A DNA stretch of 64,000 nucleotides from Succiniclasticum ruminis DSM 9236 (GCF_900112895.1 NZ_FONL01000001.1:62001-126000); one strand, 5' to 3'; numbered from the stretch's first letter, positions 31,802 through 41,287 are shown. The notes: generated by a model not told the origin, from the sequence alone. Numbers and translations are program-made.

Positions 31802-33274
31802 TTATAAAGAAACCCCTGCTTTTTCCAGGCTCTTCAAGATTCTCTTCTCCGTGCGTTCCAGACCGAACAGCGGGATCATTTCCGCCAGTTCCGGACCGTG
31901 CTGGTTCCCTGTCAGCGTTACACGGATCGGCATGTACACCTGCTGCCCTTTCAGCTTGTTTGCTTTCTGGACTTTCTTGAAGGCGGCTTTTACCGTATCC
32001 CGGTTTAATTCCGGAAGTGCTTTAAGTTCTTCCAATAAAGCTTTCATGACCATGGGAGCCGTTTCTTCCTTCAGCACGGCAGCGGCTTCTTCGTTTTCAA
32101 ACTCGAAGTCGTCGCTGAAATACATGGAAACCTTTTCCGGTATCTGGGCGCCGTAATCAATCTGGGTCTGGGCGGTTGCCACGACCTTCTTCAGCCATTC
32201 CAGCTTTGCACCGTCCTCATCGCCGGTCATATAGCCGGCTTCTTTCATAAACGGCACAGCCAGTTCCCAGAACGCTTCGGCAGACATTTTGCGGATATGC
32301 TGCCCGTTGATCCAGTCCAGTTTCTTAAAATCAAATACAGCAGGATTTTTAGCCACACGGTCCAGGGAAAATTCCTGAATCGCTTCTGCCATGGTAAAGA
32401 TTTCCTTCTCCCCGGGAGGAGCCCAGCCCAGCAACGCAAGGAAATTATTCAGGCCGGCCGGAATATATCCCTTCTGGCGGTACGCGTCCAGAGAAGTCGC
32501 GCCATGCCGTTTGCTCATCTTCGTATGGTCAGTTCCCAGAATCAGGGAAACATGGCCGAACACCGGTTTTTCGAAGCCTAATGCATCATACACCAGCAAT
32601 TGTCTGGGCGTATTGGATAAATGTTCCTCCGCCCGGATGACATGGGTCACATGCATAAGGCTGTCGTCAATAACCACAGCATAATTATAGGTAGGAATTC
32701 CGTCAGATTTGACAATGACAAAATCCCCGATGCCGTTGGAATCAAATTCCACATCGCCACGAATCAGGTCGTGGACAACGATCTTTTCGTTGGGCGGCAC
32801 ACGCAGACGGACCGAAGGTTTGCGGCCTTCCGCTTCATATTTCGCAATCTGTTCCGGCGTCAGTTCCCTGCATTTTCCCATATAGCGCGGCATTTTTCCC
32901 TCTTTCAGAAGGCTTTGCCGTTCTTCCTCCAGTTCTTCCGGCGTACAGTAACAGTAGTAAGCTTTCCCTTCTGCCAGGAGCTGGTCTGTATATTTCTTAT
33001 AGATGTCCAGACGTTCCATCTGACGGTACGGGCCATACGGGCCACCCACATCAACGCCTTCATCCCAGTCCATGCCCAGCCACCGTAAGGAATTTTTAAT
33101 ATTCTCTTCCGATTCCGGCGTAGAGCGTTTCCGATCCGTATCTTCAATACGGAGCACCATCTTGCCGCCTAATTTTCTGGCCAGCAGCCAGTTAAACAGC
33201 GCGCTGCGGGCGCCGCCGATATGAAATGGCCCGGTAGGGCTTGGCGCAAAGCGTACACGAATTTCCTGTGACAT
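31802..33274 (-). CDS. gltX: Glutamyl-tRNA synthetase
   Basis: Class I synthetase for tRNA-Glu (probably also tRNA-Gln via the amidotransferase route, as in most Bacillota). The HIGH-like motif is FAPSPTGPFHIGGARSALFN and KMSKS appears as KMSKRHGATSL. A CYCTPEE segment with Cys pairs is near residue 110. The start is ATG 33274 (490 residues, MSQEIRVRFAPSPTG) after GGAGGG; the longer frame begins inside that site. Confidence 0.97.
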   Translation of the reverse strand: MSQEIRVRFAPSPTGPFHIGGARSALFNWLLARKLGGKMVLRIEDTDRKRSTPESEENIKNSLRWLGMDWDEGVDVGGPYGPYRQMERLDIYKKYTDQLLAEGKAYYCYCTPEELEEERQSLLKEGKMPRYMGKCRELTPEQIAKYEAEGRKPSVRLRVPPNEKIVVHDLIRGDVEFDSNGIGDFVIVKSDGIPTYNYAVVIDDSLMHVTHVIRAEEHLSNTPRQLLVYDALGFEKPVFGHVSLILGTDHTKMSKRHGATSLDAYRQKGYIPAGLNNFLALLGWAPPGEKEIFTMAEAIQEFSLDRVAKNPAVFDFKKLDWINGQHIRKMSAEAFWELAVPFMKEAGYMTGDEDGAKLEWLKKVVATAQTQIDYGAQIPEKVSMYFSDDFEFENEEAAAVLKEETAPMVMKALLEELKALPELNRDTVKAAFKKVQKANKLKGQQVYMPIRVTLTGNQHGPELAEMIPLFGLERTEKRILKSLEKAGVSL

Positions 33275-33394
33275 TGAAAATCCCTCCAAAAATGATATTC
33301 AAACTCTTACTATAACTAATAATTATTAATAAACTTTATACAGACAGCCTTACAGAAAAAGTACCCGGCCGTCACATTATACATCATAAAAACT

Positions 33395-33409
33395 GCCTGA
33401 GCCTCAGGC
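33395..33409 (-). terminator. Short terminator overlapping the ispF stop
   Basis: GCCTG-AGCCT-CAGGC hairpin on the minus strand followed by AGTTTTTATG. It includes the ispF TGA codon. Confidence 0.55.
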
Positions 33410-33883
33410 TCTTATGATACTGGCCACCGCTTCCGCAGCGATGCCTTCGCCTCTTCCGGCAAACCCGAGTTTTTCCGTAGTCGTCGCTTTTATATTCACT
33501 GCGTCTTCCGTAATGCCCAGATCGTTTGCAACCAGCTCCCGCATGGCTGCGATATACGGAGCTAATTTAGGACGTTGCGCAATAATAGTCACATCCGCAT
33601 TATTGACCTGCCATCCGTCTTTCTGGAGCATTTCCACAACAACGCGCAGAAGACGCCGGCTGTCGGCCCCCTCGTATTTATCATCCGTATCAGGAAAATG
33701 TTTCCCGATATCCCCTTTGCCCGCTGCCCCCAGCAGGGCATCCATCAGGGCATGCAACGCCACATCCGCATCGCTGTGCCCCAGCAGCCCTCTTTCATAA
33801 GGTACCCGGACCCCTGCCAGAATCAGGGCCCTGTTTTCCACAAGGGCATGTACATCAAAACCGGTTCCTACTCTGAACTGCAT
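33404..33883 (-). CDS. ispF: 2-C-methyl-D-erythritol 2,4-cyclodiphosphate synthase
   Basis: Fifth step of the MEP isoprenoid pathway. The 159 residues start [16 protein letters not shown], with the metal-binding DVH, then [27 protein letters not shown]. It is separate from ispD, not fused, with a 94-bp gap between them. Confidence 0.97.
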   Translation of the reverse strand: MQFRVGTGFDVHALVENRALILAGVRVPYERGLLGHSDADVALHALMDALLGAAGKGDIGKHFPDTDDKYEGADSRRLLRVVVEMLQKDGWQVNNADVTIIAQRPKLAPYIAAMRELVANDLGITEDAVNIKATTTEKLGFAGRGEGIAAEAVASIIRA

Positions 33884-33977
33884 CTTTCAAATCTCCATTC
33901 ACCCGTAAACGGCGTCAAAACATAGTAATGAATTATCGTTTCCCGCAATTATCCTTTAGCGGGACTCTCTTCTATCA

Positions 33978-34688
33978 TTATTCAGAACGACTCTGTTTTT
34001 CCAAAATCTTTTCAGCCAACAGCAAATCTTCCGGTGTCGTAACCTTAATGTTTTCATAAGAGCCTTCCGCGACAGCCACCGGATGACCCGACGCCTCCAC
34101 CAGAGATGCGTCATCCGTCACCGCAACAGGATGCTCTTTTAAAAAATCATAGCCTTTGCGCAACACATTTATCTCAAAAATCTGCGGGGTCTGGACAGCG
34201 CATAAAGAGGACCTGTCCGGTGTGGACACGACAATGCCCCGGGCATCCACGATTTTCACCGTGTCTTTCAAAGGTACGGCCGCAATGGCAGCCCCGCATT
34301 CTTTTGCCCTTGCGAACGTGCGGGCAAAGACTTCTGTTCCCGCAAAAGGCCGGGCTCCATCGTGCACCGCCACATAACCGCTTTCATCCGTGACCAGCGC
34401 CAGACCGTTGGCAACAGAATCCTGCCGTTCCCTGCCTCCGGCCGTAACCTGCCAGCTTAAACCCGGAAAACGGTCCCGGTATTCTTTCAGCATCAATTCT
34501 GTTTCCGTTATCTCCCAGGCTCTCGTCACAACAATTACACGCCGGACCATCCCGGTTTCCGCCAGCATCTTCATGCATAAGACCAGCAGCGGAATGTCCC
34601 GGATCGTGATAAACGCCTTATTTTTCCCAAAGCCCATGCGCCTTCCTGCACCGGCAGCCGGGACAATTACGGTCAGCAAATCTTTCAT
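33978..34688 (-). CDS. ispD: 2-C-methyl-D-erythritol 4-phosphate cytidylyltransferase
   Basis: Third step of the MEP pathway, forming CDP-ME from CTP. The nucleotide-binding N-terminus is VIVPAAGAGRRMGFGKNKAF, and VAVHDGARPF is the second motif. It has 236 residues. The ATG overlaps the yacL stop by four bases, so the two are translationally coupled, as in the Bacillus order yacL-ispD-ispF. Confidence 0.96.
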   Translation of the reverse strand: MKDLLTVIVPAAGAGRRMGFGKNKAFITIRDIPLLVLCMKMLAETGMVRRVIVVTRAWEITETELMLKEYRDRFPGLSWQVTAGGRERQDSVANGLALVTDESGYVAVHDGARPFAGTEVFARTFARAKECGAAIAAVPLKDTVKIVDARGIVVSTPDRSSLCAVQTPQIFEINVLRKGYDFLKEHPVAVTDDASLVEASGHPVAVAEGSYENIKVTTPEDLLLAEKILEKQSRSE

Positions 34689-35887
34689 GTTCCCTCCGCC
34701 CCGGCCAATACATCATGGACTTCATGATTCTTAGGTACCTTGGCAAAAATCATACGGCCGGCCGATGTCTGCAGCACAGAGGTTACGGCTATACGAATCT
34801 TATTGCCTATATATTTGCGCCCTCCCTCTACAACGATCATCGTGCCATCCTGCAGATAGGCAATCGCCTGCCCGCTTTCTTTTCCTTCCCGGAGCAAATA
34901 GACCGTCATTTCTTCCCCGGGAATCACGACCGGCTTCACCGCGTTGGCCAGATCGTTAATATTCAACACCCGGATTCCCTGGATAGACGCTACCTTATTC
35001 AGATTAAAATCGTTGGTAACAATCATGGAACCGGTATCCTTCGCAAGGGCGATCAGCTTGCTGTCAACGTCCTTGATCATTTCATATTCCATATCATTCA
35101 CGATGACAACGTGGGGAAAGATTTCCTGCAGTTCGTGAATAAAATCCAGCCCCCGCCGCCCTTTTGCACGTTTCAGATTGTCCGAAGAGTCAGAAAGACG
35201 CTGTAATTCATCCAATACAAAACGGGGGATCACAAGGTTCCCTTCCAGAAAACCGGTCTTCAGGATATCCGAAATCCTTCCGTCGATAATCACACTGGTA
35301 TCCAGCAGCTTATTGGACGCTGCCAGTTCAACAGGCAGGGAATCCGCGTCAACCACCGCGTCCTCCTGCTGATCCAGCTCCATTTCCTCCGTCTTGACAG
35401 GAAGGTCCTTTCCTTGCGCCCGGGAACGGTAAAACAGCCCCAGGATGTCTTTGCTTTTGTGGGAAGCAACTTTGGCTCCCGTTAATGCCAGAATGATGCT
35501 CAGAACAATCGGAATATAAGGGCCTACAATAGGCAGACGCGAAAACGGGGCGCCAATCAGATTCGCCAGAATCAGGCCCACCAGCACGCCGATCAGGGAA
35601 ACAATAATATCGGCAGAAGGCACTTTGGCAAGAACAGAGGCCACAATTTCCGAATATTTCAGCAGGAATTTAATCAGAAAGGGCGTAATGACCCAGCCGA
35701 TCCAGCCGAAAAACAATACGCTTACTATGGCAAAGAGCCAGTGGATATAAGAATAACCCAACAGTCCTGTGGAATGGATATTATAGCCGAGAAAATATGA
35801 AATTTGAGGAAGCAGCTGTTCCATAAGTATAAGTCCGGTTACAGTTAAAAGCACGGCTATCGCTGCAGTGAGTATTCTTCGTAACAT
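34685..35887 (-). CDS. yacL: PIN-TRAM domain membrane protein (YacL family)
   Basis: A 400-residue integral membrane protein starting MLRRILTAAIAVLL. It has four predicted membrane helices in the first about 150 residues, a cytoplasmic PIN nuclease-like domain (LLDTSVIIDGRISDILKTGFLEGNLVIPRFVL to GSMIVTNDFNLNKVA) and a C-terminal TRAM domain (GKESGQAIAYLQDGTMIVVEGGRKYIG). The PIN acidic residues are present. The function is not firmly known in the family. Start ATG 35887 follows AAAGGAGG. Confidence 0.9.
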   Translation of the reverse strand: MLRRILTAAIAVLLTVTGLILMEQLLPQISYFLGYNIHSTGLLGYSYIHWLFAIVSVLFFGWIGWVITPFLIKFLLKYSEIVASVLAKVPSADIIVSLIGVLVGLILANLIGAPFSRLPIVGPYIPIVLSIILALTGAKVASHKSKDILGLFYRSRAQGKDLPVKTEEMELDQQEDAVVDADSLPVELAASNKLLDTSVIIDGRISDILKTGFLEGNLVIPRFVLDELQRLSDSSDNLKRAKGRRGLDFIHELQEIFPHVVIVNDMEYEMIKDVDSKLIALAKDTGSMIVTNDFNLNKVASIQGIRVLNINDLANAVKPVVIPGEEMTVYLLREGKESGQAIAYLQDGTMIVVEGGRKYIGNKIRIAVTSVLQTSAGRMIFAKVPKNHEVHDVLAGAEGT

Positions 35888-36015
35888 GGCTATCCTCCTT
35901 TCCTCAAAACTCATAAGCATTCAAAAGATAACACTTATCCATCATACTTATTTTTATATTTTACTACATATTTCGGTTTTATAACAGTATTAAAAGCGTT
36001 TTTTCACAAAAAATA

Positions 36016-36041
36016 AATGTCAGAACGTGAATTCTGACATT
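36016..36041 (-). terminator. Terminator after carD
   Basis: Perfect 10-bp arms AATGTCAGAA / TTCTGACATT with a 6-nt loop, 43 nt beyond the carD stop. On the minus strand it is followed by TATTTTTTGTG. Confidence 0.85.
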
Positions 36042-36083
36042 ATTATCGAAGACTTGTATTTGATACCCGGTGCACACGGTATG

Positions 36084-36572
36084 TCACGCAATGTGCAGCG
36101 CCTTGTCGATCCATTTCTCTGCGGATTCAATATTGCTGTTTTTAACGATCATAATCTCACTGGCCAGAATCTGCCTGGCGTTCCCCAGCAGACGGCGCTC
36201 CCCGGTAGAAAGACGTTTCTGTTTATCCTGCCGCGCCAGAATGCTGATCACTTCTGCCAGATCCAAAACATCCCCGCTTTTCATTTTATCAATATAAATC
36301 GTAAAACGGCGGTTCCAGGTAATGCTTTTCAGATTATTGACCACTTCGGTTTCCAAAACTTTCTGTATTTCTTTCATCTTGCTTTTGGGAATAATCGGGC
36401 GAAGCCCGACCTTTTCCAGATTACATACAGGTATACGTACTTTCATGTTTCCCAAAAACATGGAAAGCACTAAATATTTTGTTGGCTGTGCTTCATACAC
36501 CCGTTCCTCAACTGCTTCTATCTGACCTGCGCCATGCATCGGATATACTACTTTGTCACCAACCGAAAACAT
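36084..36572 (-). CDS. carD: CarD/CdnL-family transcription regulator
   Basis: A 162-residue CarD-type protein. The N-terminal Tudor-like RNA polymerase-interacting domain is FSVGDKVVYPMHGAGQIEAVEERVYEA; the C-terminal part is helical (EVVNNLKSITWNRRFTIYID to LLGNARQILASEI). In other bacteria CarD binds RpoB and stabilises open complexes, especially at rRNA promoters. It occupies the spot of disA in the Bacillus radA-disA-yacL order. Tandem consensus promoters precede it, so it is probably highly expressed. Confidence 0.92.
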   Translation of the reverse strand: MFSVGDKVVYPMHGAGQIEAVEERVYEAQPTKYLVLSMFLGNMKVRIPVCNLEKVGLRPIIPKSKMKEIQKVLETEVVNNLKSITWNRRFTIYIDKMKSGDVLDLAEVISILARQDKQKRLSTGERRLLGNARQILASEIMIVKNSNIESAEKWIDKALHIA

Positions 36573-36646
36573 CGGAAACCTCCATACAGAATACCAGGGG
36601 AAAACTAAAAAACTTTAGTTAAACAAAGCATATTGAATACATACAT

Positions 36647-36675
36647 ATTATATCATGATTTTTTGCAGGCGTCAA
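36647..36675 (-). promoter_or_regulatory. carD promoter P2 (proximal)
   Basis: On the minus strand: TTGACG, a 17-bp spacer, then TATAAT, about 70 bp before the carD start. Confidence 0.85.
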
Positions 36676-36683
36676 AGATTTTC

Positions 36684-36712
36684 ATTATATATCAGTGTAT
36701 GCACGCTGTCAA
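36684..36712 (-). promoter_or_regulatory. carD promoter P1 (distal)
   Basis: On the minus strand: TTGACA, a 17-bp spacer, then TATAAT, a perfect consensus promoter. It begins 26 bp after the radA stop and 37 bp upstream of P2. Confidence 0.88.
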
Positions 36713-36737
36713 CCCATAATCGGCCGATTACATGAAT

Positions 36738-38102
36738 TTATTTAAATAATGTCTGAATTGCCTCTTCCACTGTCCGTACTCTGATAATTTCACCCCTGAA
36801 TTCTGTCGGCAGGCGCAGCTTTGCATCCGGGACAACAAATCTGCCAAAACCCAGCTTGGCCGCATCCGCAATACGGCGTTCCATGGCCTGTACGCGCCGC
36901 ACTTCACCCGTAAGCCCTACTTCCCCGAAAATAACCGTTCCGCCGGGAACCGGACGGTTCCGGTAGCTGGAAAACAGCGCTGCCAGAACAGGCAGGTCAG
37001 CCGCGGTTTCATTGACTCTGATGCCCCCTACCACATTGACATAGACATCATGGGTTCCGAAATCCAGCCCCATCCGGCGTTCCAGGACCGCAATCAGCAT
37101 ATTGACCCGGTTATAATCAAAGCCAACCGCAGTCCTCCGGGGCATGCCATACGGGGTACGGGCCGCCAGCGCCTGGAACTCTACCATGACAGGACGGTTC
37201 CCTTCCAGGCAGCCTCCGATTGCCGTGCCCGGCACCTCGTTTACTCTCTCCTCCAGAAAAAGCCCGGCCGGATTGGGAACCTCCGCCAGTCCCCCCTGCT
37301 CCATGGAAAAAATCCCGCACTCCTCCGTGGAGCCGAAACGGTTTTTCAGGGCACGTAATACGCGGAATGCGTAGCTGCGTTCCCCTTCAAACTGAAGGAC
37401 AACGTCCACCATATGCTCCAGCAGGCGCGGACCGGCAATGTTTCCATCCTTTGTCATATGCCCGATGATCAGCACCGCCGTGCCGGAAGTCTTGGCATAC
37501 CGCAGCAGCCTTGCCGTGCATTCCCGCACCTGTCCCACACTGCCCGCCGACGTTTCCAGATCGCCTGTGTACATAGTCTGGATAGAATCGATGACCAGGA
37601 GCCCCGGTTTTTCATGTTCGGCCTGAAGCAGGATATTGCCAATCTCCGAAGCGGTCATGATCAGAAGAGAATCCGTGCAGGTCCCCAGACGGCCGGCCCG
37701 CATGGCAGTCTGCTCCTCCGACTCTTCGCCGGAAACATACAAAACTTTTATCTGTTTCTGGCTGAAACGCATGGCCGCGTCCAGAAGGATCGTGGATTTA
37801 CCGATACCGGGATCGCCACTTAACAGCACAAGGCTTCCGGGAACAATCCCCCCACCCAATACCCTGTCAAATTCATGGATGCCGGTTTCCATACGGCGGA
37901 CAGATCCGGCCGCGACGCTGCTGACGGTCCTCGGCCTGGTGTTCCCGGCATAATGGACATACCCCTGTTCTTTTGACTTGGTTTCCAATTGTTCGCTGAA
38001 AGAGTTCCATGTTCCACATTCCGGGCATTTCCCTAACCAGGAAGCCGTCACATAGCCGCAATTCTGGCAGACATAGCTAACCTTTGCCTTTGTTTTAGCC
38101 AT
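36738..38102 (-). CDS. radA: DNA repair protein RadA
   Basis: RecA-like branch-migration ATPase for recombinational repair. The N-terminal zinc finger is CQNCGYVTASWLGKCPEC, Walker A is GDPGIGKSTI, the RadA-specific KNRFG motif is in ALKNRFGSTEECGIF, and the C-terminus is a Lon-like domain (AVGFDYNRVNMLIAVLERRMG). It has 454 residues. It overlaps the clpC 3' end by 8 nt. Confidence 0.97.
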   Translation of the reverse strand: MAKTKAKVSYVCQNCGYVTASWLGKCPECGTWNSFSEQLETKSKEQGYVHYAGNTRPRTVSSVAAGSVRRMETGIHEFDRVLGGGIVPGSLVLLSGDPGIGKSTILLDAAMRFSQKQIKVLYVSGEESEEQTAMRAGRLGTCTDSLLIMTASEIGNILLQAEHEKPGLLVIDSIQTMYTGDLETSAGSVGQVRECTARLLRYAKTSGTAVLIIGHMTKDGNIAGPRLLEHMVDVVLQFEGERSYAFRVLRALKNRFGSTEECGIFSMEQGGLAEVPNPAGLFLEERVNEVPGTAIGGCLEGNRPVMVEFQALAARTPYGMPRRTAVGFDYNRVNMLIAVLERRMGLDFGTHDVYVNVVGGIRVNETAADLPVLAALFSSYRNRPVPGGTVIFGEVGLTGEVRRVQAMERRIADAAKLGFGRFVVPDAKLRLPTEFRGEIIRVRTVEEAIQTLFK

Positions 38103-40662
38103 AATTCTGTTCCTCTTGTACCGGCACCATGTTTTCCGTATCAGCCTCTTTCATACGGGAAAAACTGAAATCTCCCGCCATCACATCAATCAGTATTTCA
38201 TCTCCGGCAGCAAACGTCCTTTCCAGATACAGATCTGCCAGTTTATCTTCAATTTCTTTCTGTAAAGCGCGCCGCAGCGGACGGGCGCCGTACCGGACAT
38301 CCATCCCCGACTGCAGCAGCTTGTCTCTGGCGGCCGCTGTCATACGCAGGCGCATCCCCGTATCCCGGAGCCGCTTCTGCAGGTCCTCCAGCATCTTGTC
38401 CACAATCTGGGCCAGTTCCTTTTTGCCTAACGGGTCGAATACCACAATCTCATCCAGCCGGTTTAAAAACTCCGGACGGAAAATATCTTTGATCCCCTGC
38501 AGGACGTTCTGTTTCTGATTTGCCACAGCGGTATCCGCATCGGCCGCGAAACCCAGGCTGCGCCTGTCGCTCATCATCTCCGCGCAGGCATTGCTTGTCA
38601 TCAGGATTACGCAGTTGCGGAAATCCACTGTCACGCCCTGGCCGTCGGTCAGCCTCCCGTCTTCCATAATCTGCAGGAGCAGGTTGAATATATCGGGATG
38701 GGCTTTTTCGATCTCATCCAGCAATACGATGGAATAGGGGCGGCGTTTCACAGCGGAAGTAAGACGGCCGCCTTCTTCATAACCCACATAACCGGGAGGA
38801 GCGCCGATAAGGCGGGAAGCGGTATGCTTCTCCATGTACTCGCTCATATCAAAACGCAGCAACGCTCTTTCATCCCCGAACAGATTCTCTGCCAGCGCCT
38901 TTGCCAGTTCTGTCTTCCCGACGCCCGTAGGCCCAAGGAACAGGAAAGAACCCATCGGCCGGTGGGGATCTTTCAGACCCGCCCGGGCGCGCCGCACGGC
39001 CTGGGCCACGGCTTTCACCGCCTTGCCCTGGCCCACGATACGTTCATGCAGGGCCTCCTCCAGCTGCAGCAGACTGCTGGATTCCGCCGCGTTCAGCCGA
39101 GTCAGCGGAATGTTCGTCCACTGGGAAATAATCTGGCGTACCGTGTCCGCATCCACAACCGGATCGCCCATCTGTCCCGAGTAATCCTTGCTGCTGTGGA
39201 GCCGCACGGAAGCACAGGCTTCATCCAATATGTCAATCGCCTTGTCAGGCAGGTTTCTGTCCGTTATATACCGGTCCGATAATTTTACGGCCGCTTCCAG
39301 CGCATCTTCCGTAACCTGAACATGGTGATACTTTTCATAGCGTCCGCACAGCCGCTTCAGTATTTTCAAGGCCGACGCCGCATCCGGCGCATCCACGCGG
39401 ACCGGCTGGAAACGCCGCTCCAGCGCCGCGTCTTTCTCTACGCTTTTGCGGTAATCTTCCAGCGTGGTTGCCCCGATTACATGCAGCTCCCCTCTGGCCA
39501 GGGCAGGTTTGATGATATTGGCGATATTCATGGTGCCGTCGCCGCCGTTCATCAGCATCTGCAGTTCATCCATAAAGAGGATGATCCGGGGACAGCGTTT
39601 GACCGCTTCAATGATATCCCGCAAACGTTCTTCCAGTTCCCCCCTGTACTTGGCACCAGCAACCACATAGCCCAGTTCCAGGGAAAAAATAATCTTATCC
39701 GAGAGAAACTCAGGAGCCTCCCCGTTCACGATCCGCTGGGCCAGACCTTCCGCAACCGCTGTTTTCCCCACGCCGGATTCCCCGATCAGGACCGGGTTGT
39801 TCTTAGTACGCCGGCACAAGATCCGCATTACGTGCTCCAGTTCCTTTTCCCGGCCCAGCACCGGATCCAGCTTATCCTGTGCGGCCAGTTCGTTCAGATT
39901 GCGCCCGAAGCCTTTCAGAAGTTTTAACGCCTTTTGCATTTCCGCTTCTGCTTTTTCCTTCTTCGCCTGTGATTTGAACTTATTCTTTTCCGGCAGGGAA
40001 TGGGTCTTGATAAACTCTTCGTGCATCATGACCTGCACCCGGTTCATATCGATAGCAAAACGTTGCAGAACCCGTTCCGCCACACAGCCGTCTTCCGCCA
40101 GCAGACCCAGCAGGATATGGCCGGAGCTGATCAGGTAGAGCCCGTCCGCATCCGCAAAGGATTTGGCGTATTCCATAGCCCTGGAAGCCTCTTTAGTATA
40201 GGTGACGGGATTGGCGCCTTCTGCGCTTTTCCCCATCCACGTCTCCAGTTCTCCCAGCAGCGTATACTTATCCACGCCGCACCGCAGCAGGAGATGCGCT
40301 GCCTGGCTTTCCGGCTCCTGCAGCATGGCCCATAAAATATGTTCCGTGCCGATTTCTTCCTGCTGACGCTGGTTCGCTGTACGGCGCGCGGTGGCCAGAA
40401 TCCTTTCCGCCAACTCGGTATAGAAATGATTCTTCTGGCCAACAGCTTCTTCATAATAATTCTGTTCCGCCAGTTTGCGCAGCGGCTTAAAAATTTCTTC
40501 CAGAATATTGCGGGCCCCTTCCCCGTTCTGGCCGGACAGGACCCCTTCTGTCGCAAACTCTTTGGCGCAGGTCTCACAAAGCCATTTGCTGACCCGCGTA
40601 TTGTTAACGACGCAAACTACATTTACCGTGGCTTCCCGTTTGCCACACCGTTCACATAACAT
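38095..40662 (-). CDS. clpC: ClpC-like AAA+ unfoldase with N-terminal McsA-type zinc finger, lacking the M domain
   Basis: Double-AAA+ unfoldase partner of ClpP, 855 residues from ATG 40662 (five bases after AAGGAGG; an ATG one codon earlier is possible). Residues 1-36 are a zinc finger (Cys 3, 6, 29, 32) like the start of McsA. A Clp N-domain with two repeats follows at about 80-215, then AAA1 with GESGVGKT (294-301) and AAA2 with GPTGVGKT. An LGF after SDRRS fits the ClpP-binding loop. Only about ten residues separate DEACASVRLHSS from VVDADTVRQI, where ClpC normally has the coiled M domain of about 45 residues. It sits between ctsR and radA, and no mcsA or mcsB gene is present. Confidence 0.9.
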   Translation of the reverse strand: MLCERCGKREATVNVVCVVNNTRVSKWLCETCAKEFATEGVLSGQNGEGARNILEEIFKPLRKLAEQNYYEEAVGQKNHFYTELAERILATARRTANQRQQEEIGTEHILWAMLQEPESQAAHLLLRCGVDKYTLLGELETWMGKSAEGANPVTYTKEASRAMEYAKSFADADGLYLISSGHILLGLLAEDGCVAERVLQRFAIDMNRVQVMMHEEFIKTHSLPEKNKFKSQAKKEKAEAEMQKALKLLKGFGRNLNELAAQDKLDPVLGREKELEHVMRILCRRTKNNPVLIGESGVGKTAVAEGLAQRIVNGEAPEFLSDKIIFSLELGYVVAGAKYRGELEERLRDIIEAVKRCPRIILFMDELQMLMNGGDGTMNIANIIKPALARGELHVIGATTLEDYRKSVEKDAALERRFQPVRVDAPDAASALKILKRLCGRYEKYHHVQVTEDALEAAVKLSDRYITDRNLPDKAIDILDEACASVRLHSSKDYSGQMGDPVVDADTVRQIISQWTNIPLTRLNAAESSSLLQLEEALHERIVGQGKAVKAVAQAVRRARAGLKDPHRPMGSFLFLGPTGVGKTELAKALAENLFGDERALLRFDMSEYMEKHTASRLIGAPPGYVGYEEGGRLTSAVKRRPYSIVLLDEIEKAHPDIFNLLLQIMEDGRLTDGQGVTVDFRNCVILMTSNACAEMMSDRRSLGFAADADTAVANQKQNVLQGIKDIFRPEFLNRLDEIVVFDPLGKKELAQIVDKMLEDLQKRLRDTGMRLRMTAAARDKLLQSGMDVRYGARPLRRALQKEIEDKLADLYLERTFAAGDEILIDVMAGDFSFSRMKEADTENMVPVQEEQNYG

Positions 40663-40725
40663 CATATCCTCCTTGCCGGAAAAAACATTGTCCCGGCACA
40701 TGATCCTTCACTCTGTTTTCTTCTG

Positions 40726-41133
40726 TCAGCCTGCATCCACCATGCGCTGTACCGCCTGGCGGAGAACGCGGCGTTTTTCCCTTTCCGGGATGTCCATGAT
40801 ACCCATCAGATAATGCAGCAGTTCAAATTCCCTGTCGGTCAGCATGCGGTTTTCATGCCAGTAATGCAGGATTTCATCCACAGTCGGCTCCTCCTGCTGT
40901 TCTTCTACCGGCAATATCCTGACGATACGGATAAAGCCTCCGCTGCCCCGGCGGGATTCTACCAGATAACCTTTTTCCGGTGTAAAGCGCGTGCTCAGCA
41001 CGTAACTGATCTGGGACGGCGCGCAGGATAACCTGTCCGCCAGTTCATTGCGCTGCACCATTACCGTATTCTTGCTTGCCGCCAGCAGTTGACCTACAAT
41101 AAAGCTTTCTATCGCGTCTGCCATATTTTTCAT
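40726..41133 (-). CDS. ctsR: Transcriptional repressor CtsR
   Basis: Class III heat-shock repressor. The 135 residues have an N-terminal winged helix-turn-helix (QRNELADRLSCAPSQISYVLSTRFT) with the DNA-contacting beta-wing ESRRGSGGFIRIVRI, and a C-terminal dimerisation domain. Normally it represses itself and clpC. The arginine kinase McsB that inactivates it in Bacillus is not in the locus. The ribosome-binding site is weak (GCAGG). Confidence 0.93.
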   Translation of the reverse strand: MKNMADAIESFIVGQLLAASKNTVMVQRNELADRLSCAPSQISYVLSTRFTPEKGYLVESRRGSGGFIRIVRILPVEEQQEEPTVDEILHYWHENRMLTDREFELLHYLMGIMDIPEREKRRVLRQAVQRMVDAG

Positions 41134-41252
41134 TTTTCTACCTGCTTTCTGTTTTACTGCCTGTTTTCATTCTTGCACAGGATTACAAATAAATATCTTT
41201 CCTACGCAAAATTAAAATATATATTGCCAAATTTCCTGTAGAGCATTTTATA

Positions 41253-41287
41253 TTTGATATTATATTTGACTTTTTGACTTTATGCAA
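41253..41287 (-). promoter_or_regulatory. ctsR promoter with CtsR-like heptads
   Basis: The -10 TATAAT (41259-41264) lies 17 bp from a weak -35 TTGCAT (41282-41287). The spacer is filled by two AGTCAAA heptads (41265-41271 and 41273-41279), and a third, TATCAAA, overlaps the -10 (41253-41259). CtsR boxes are tandem GGTCAAA heptads, but normally ten bases apart; here the periods are 8 and 12. Confidence 0.55.
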
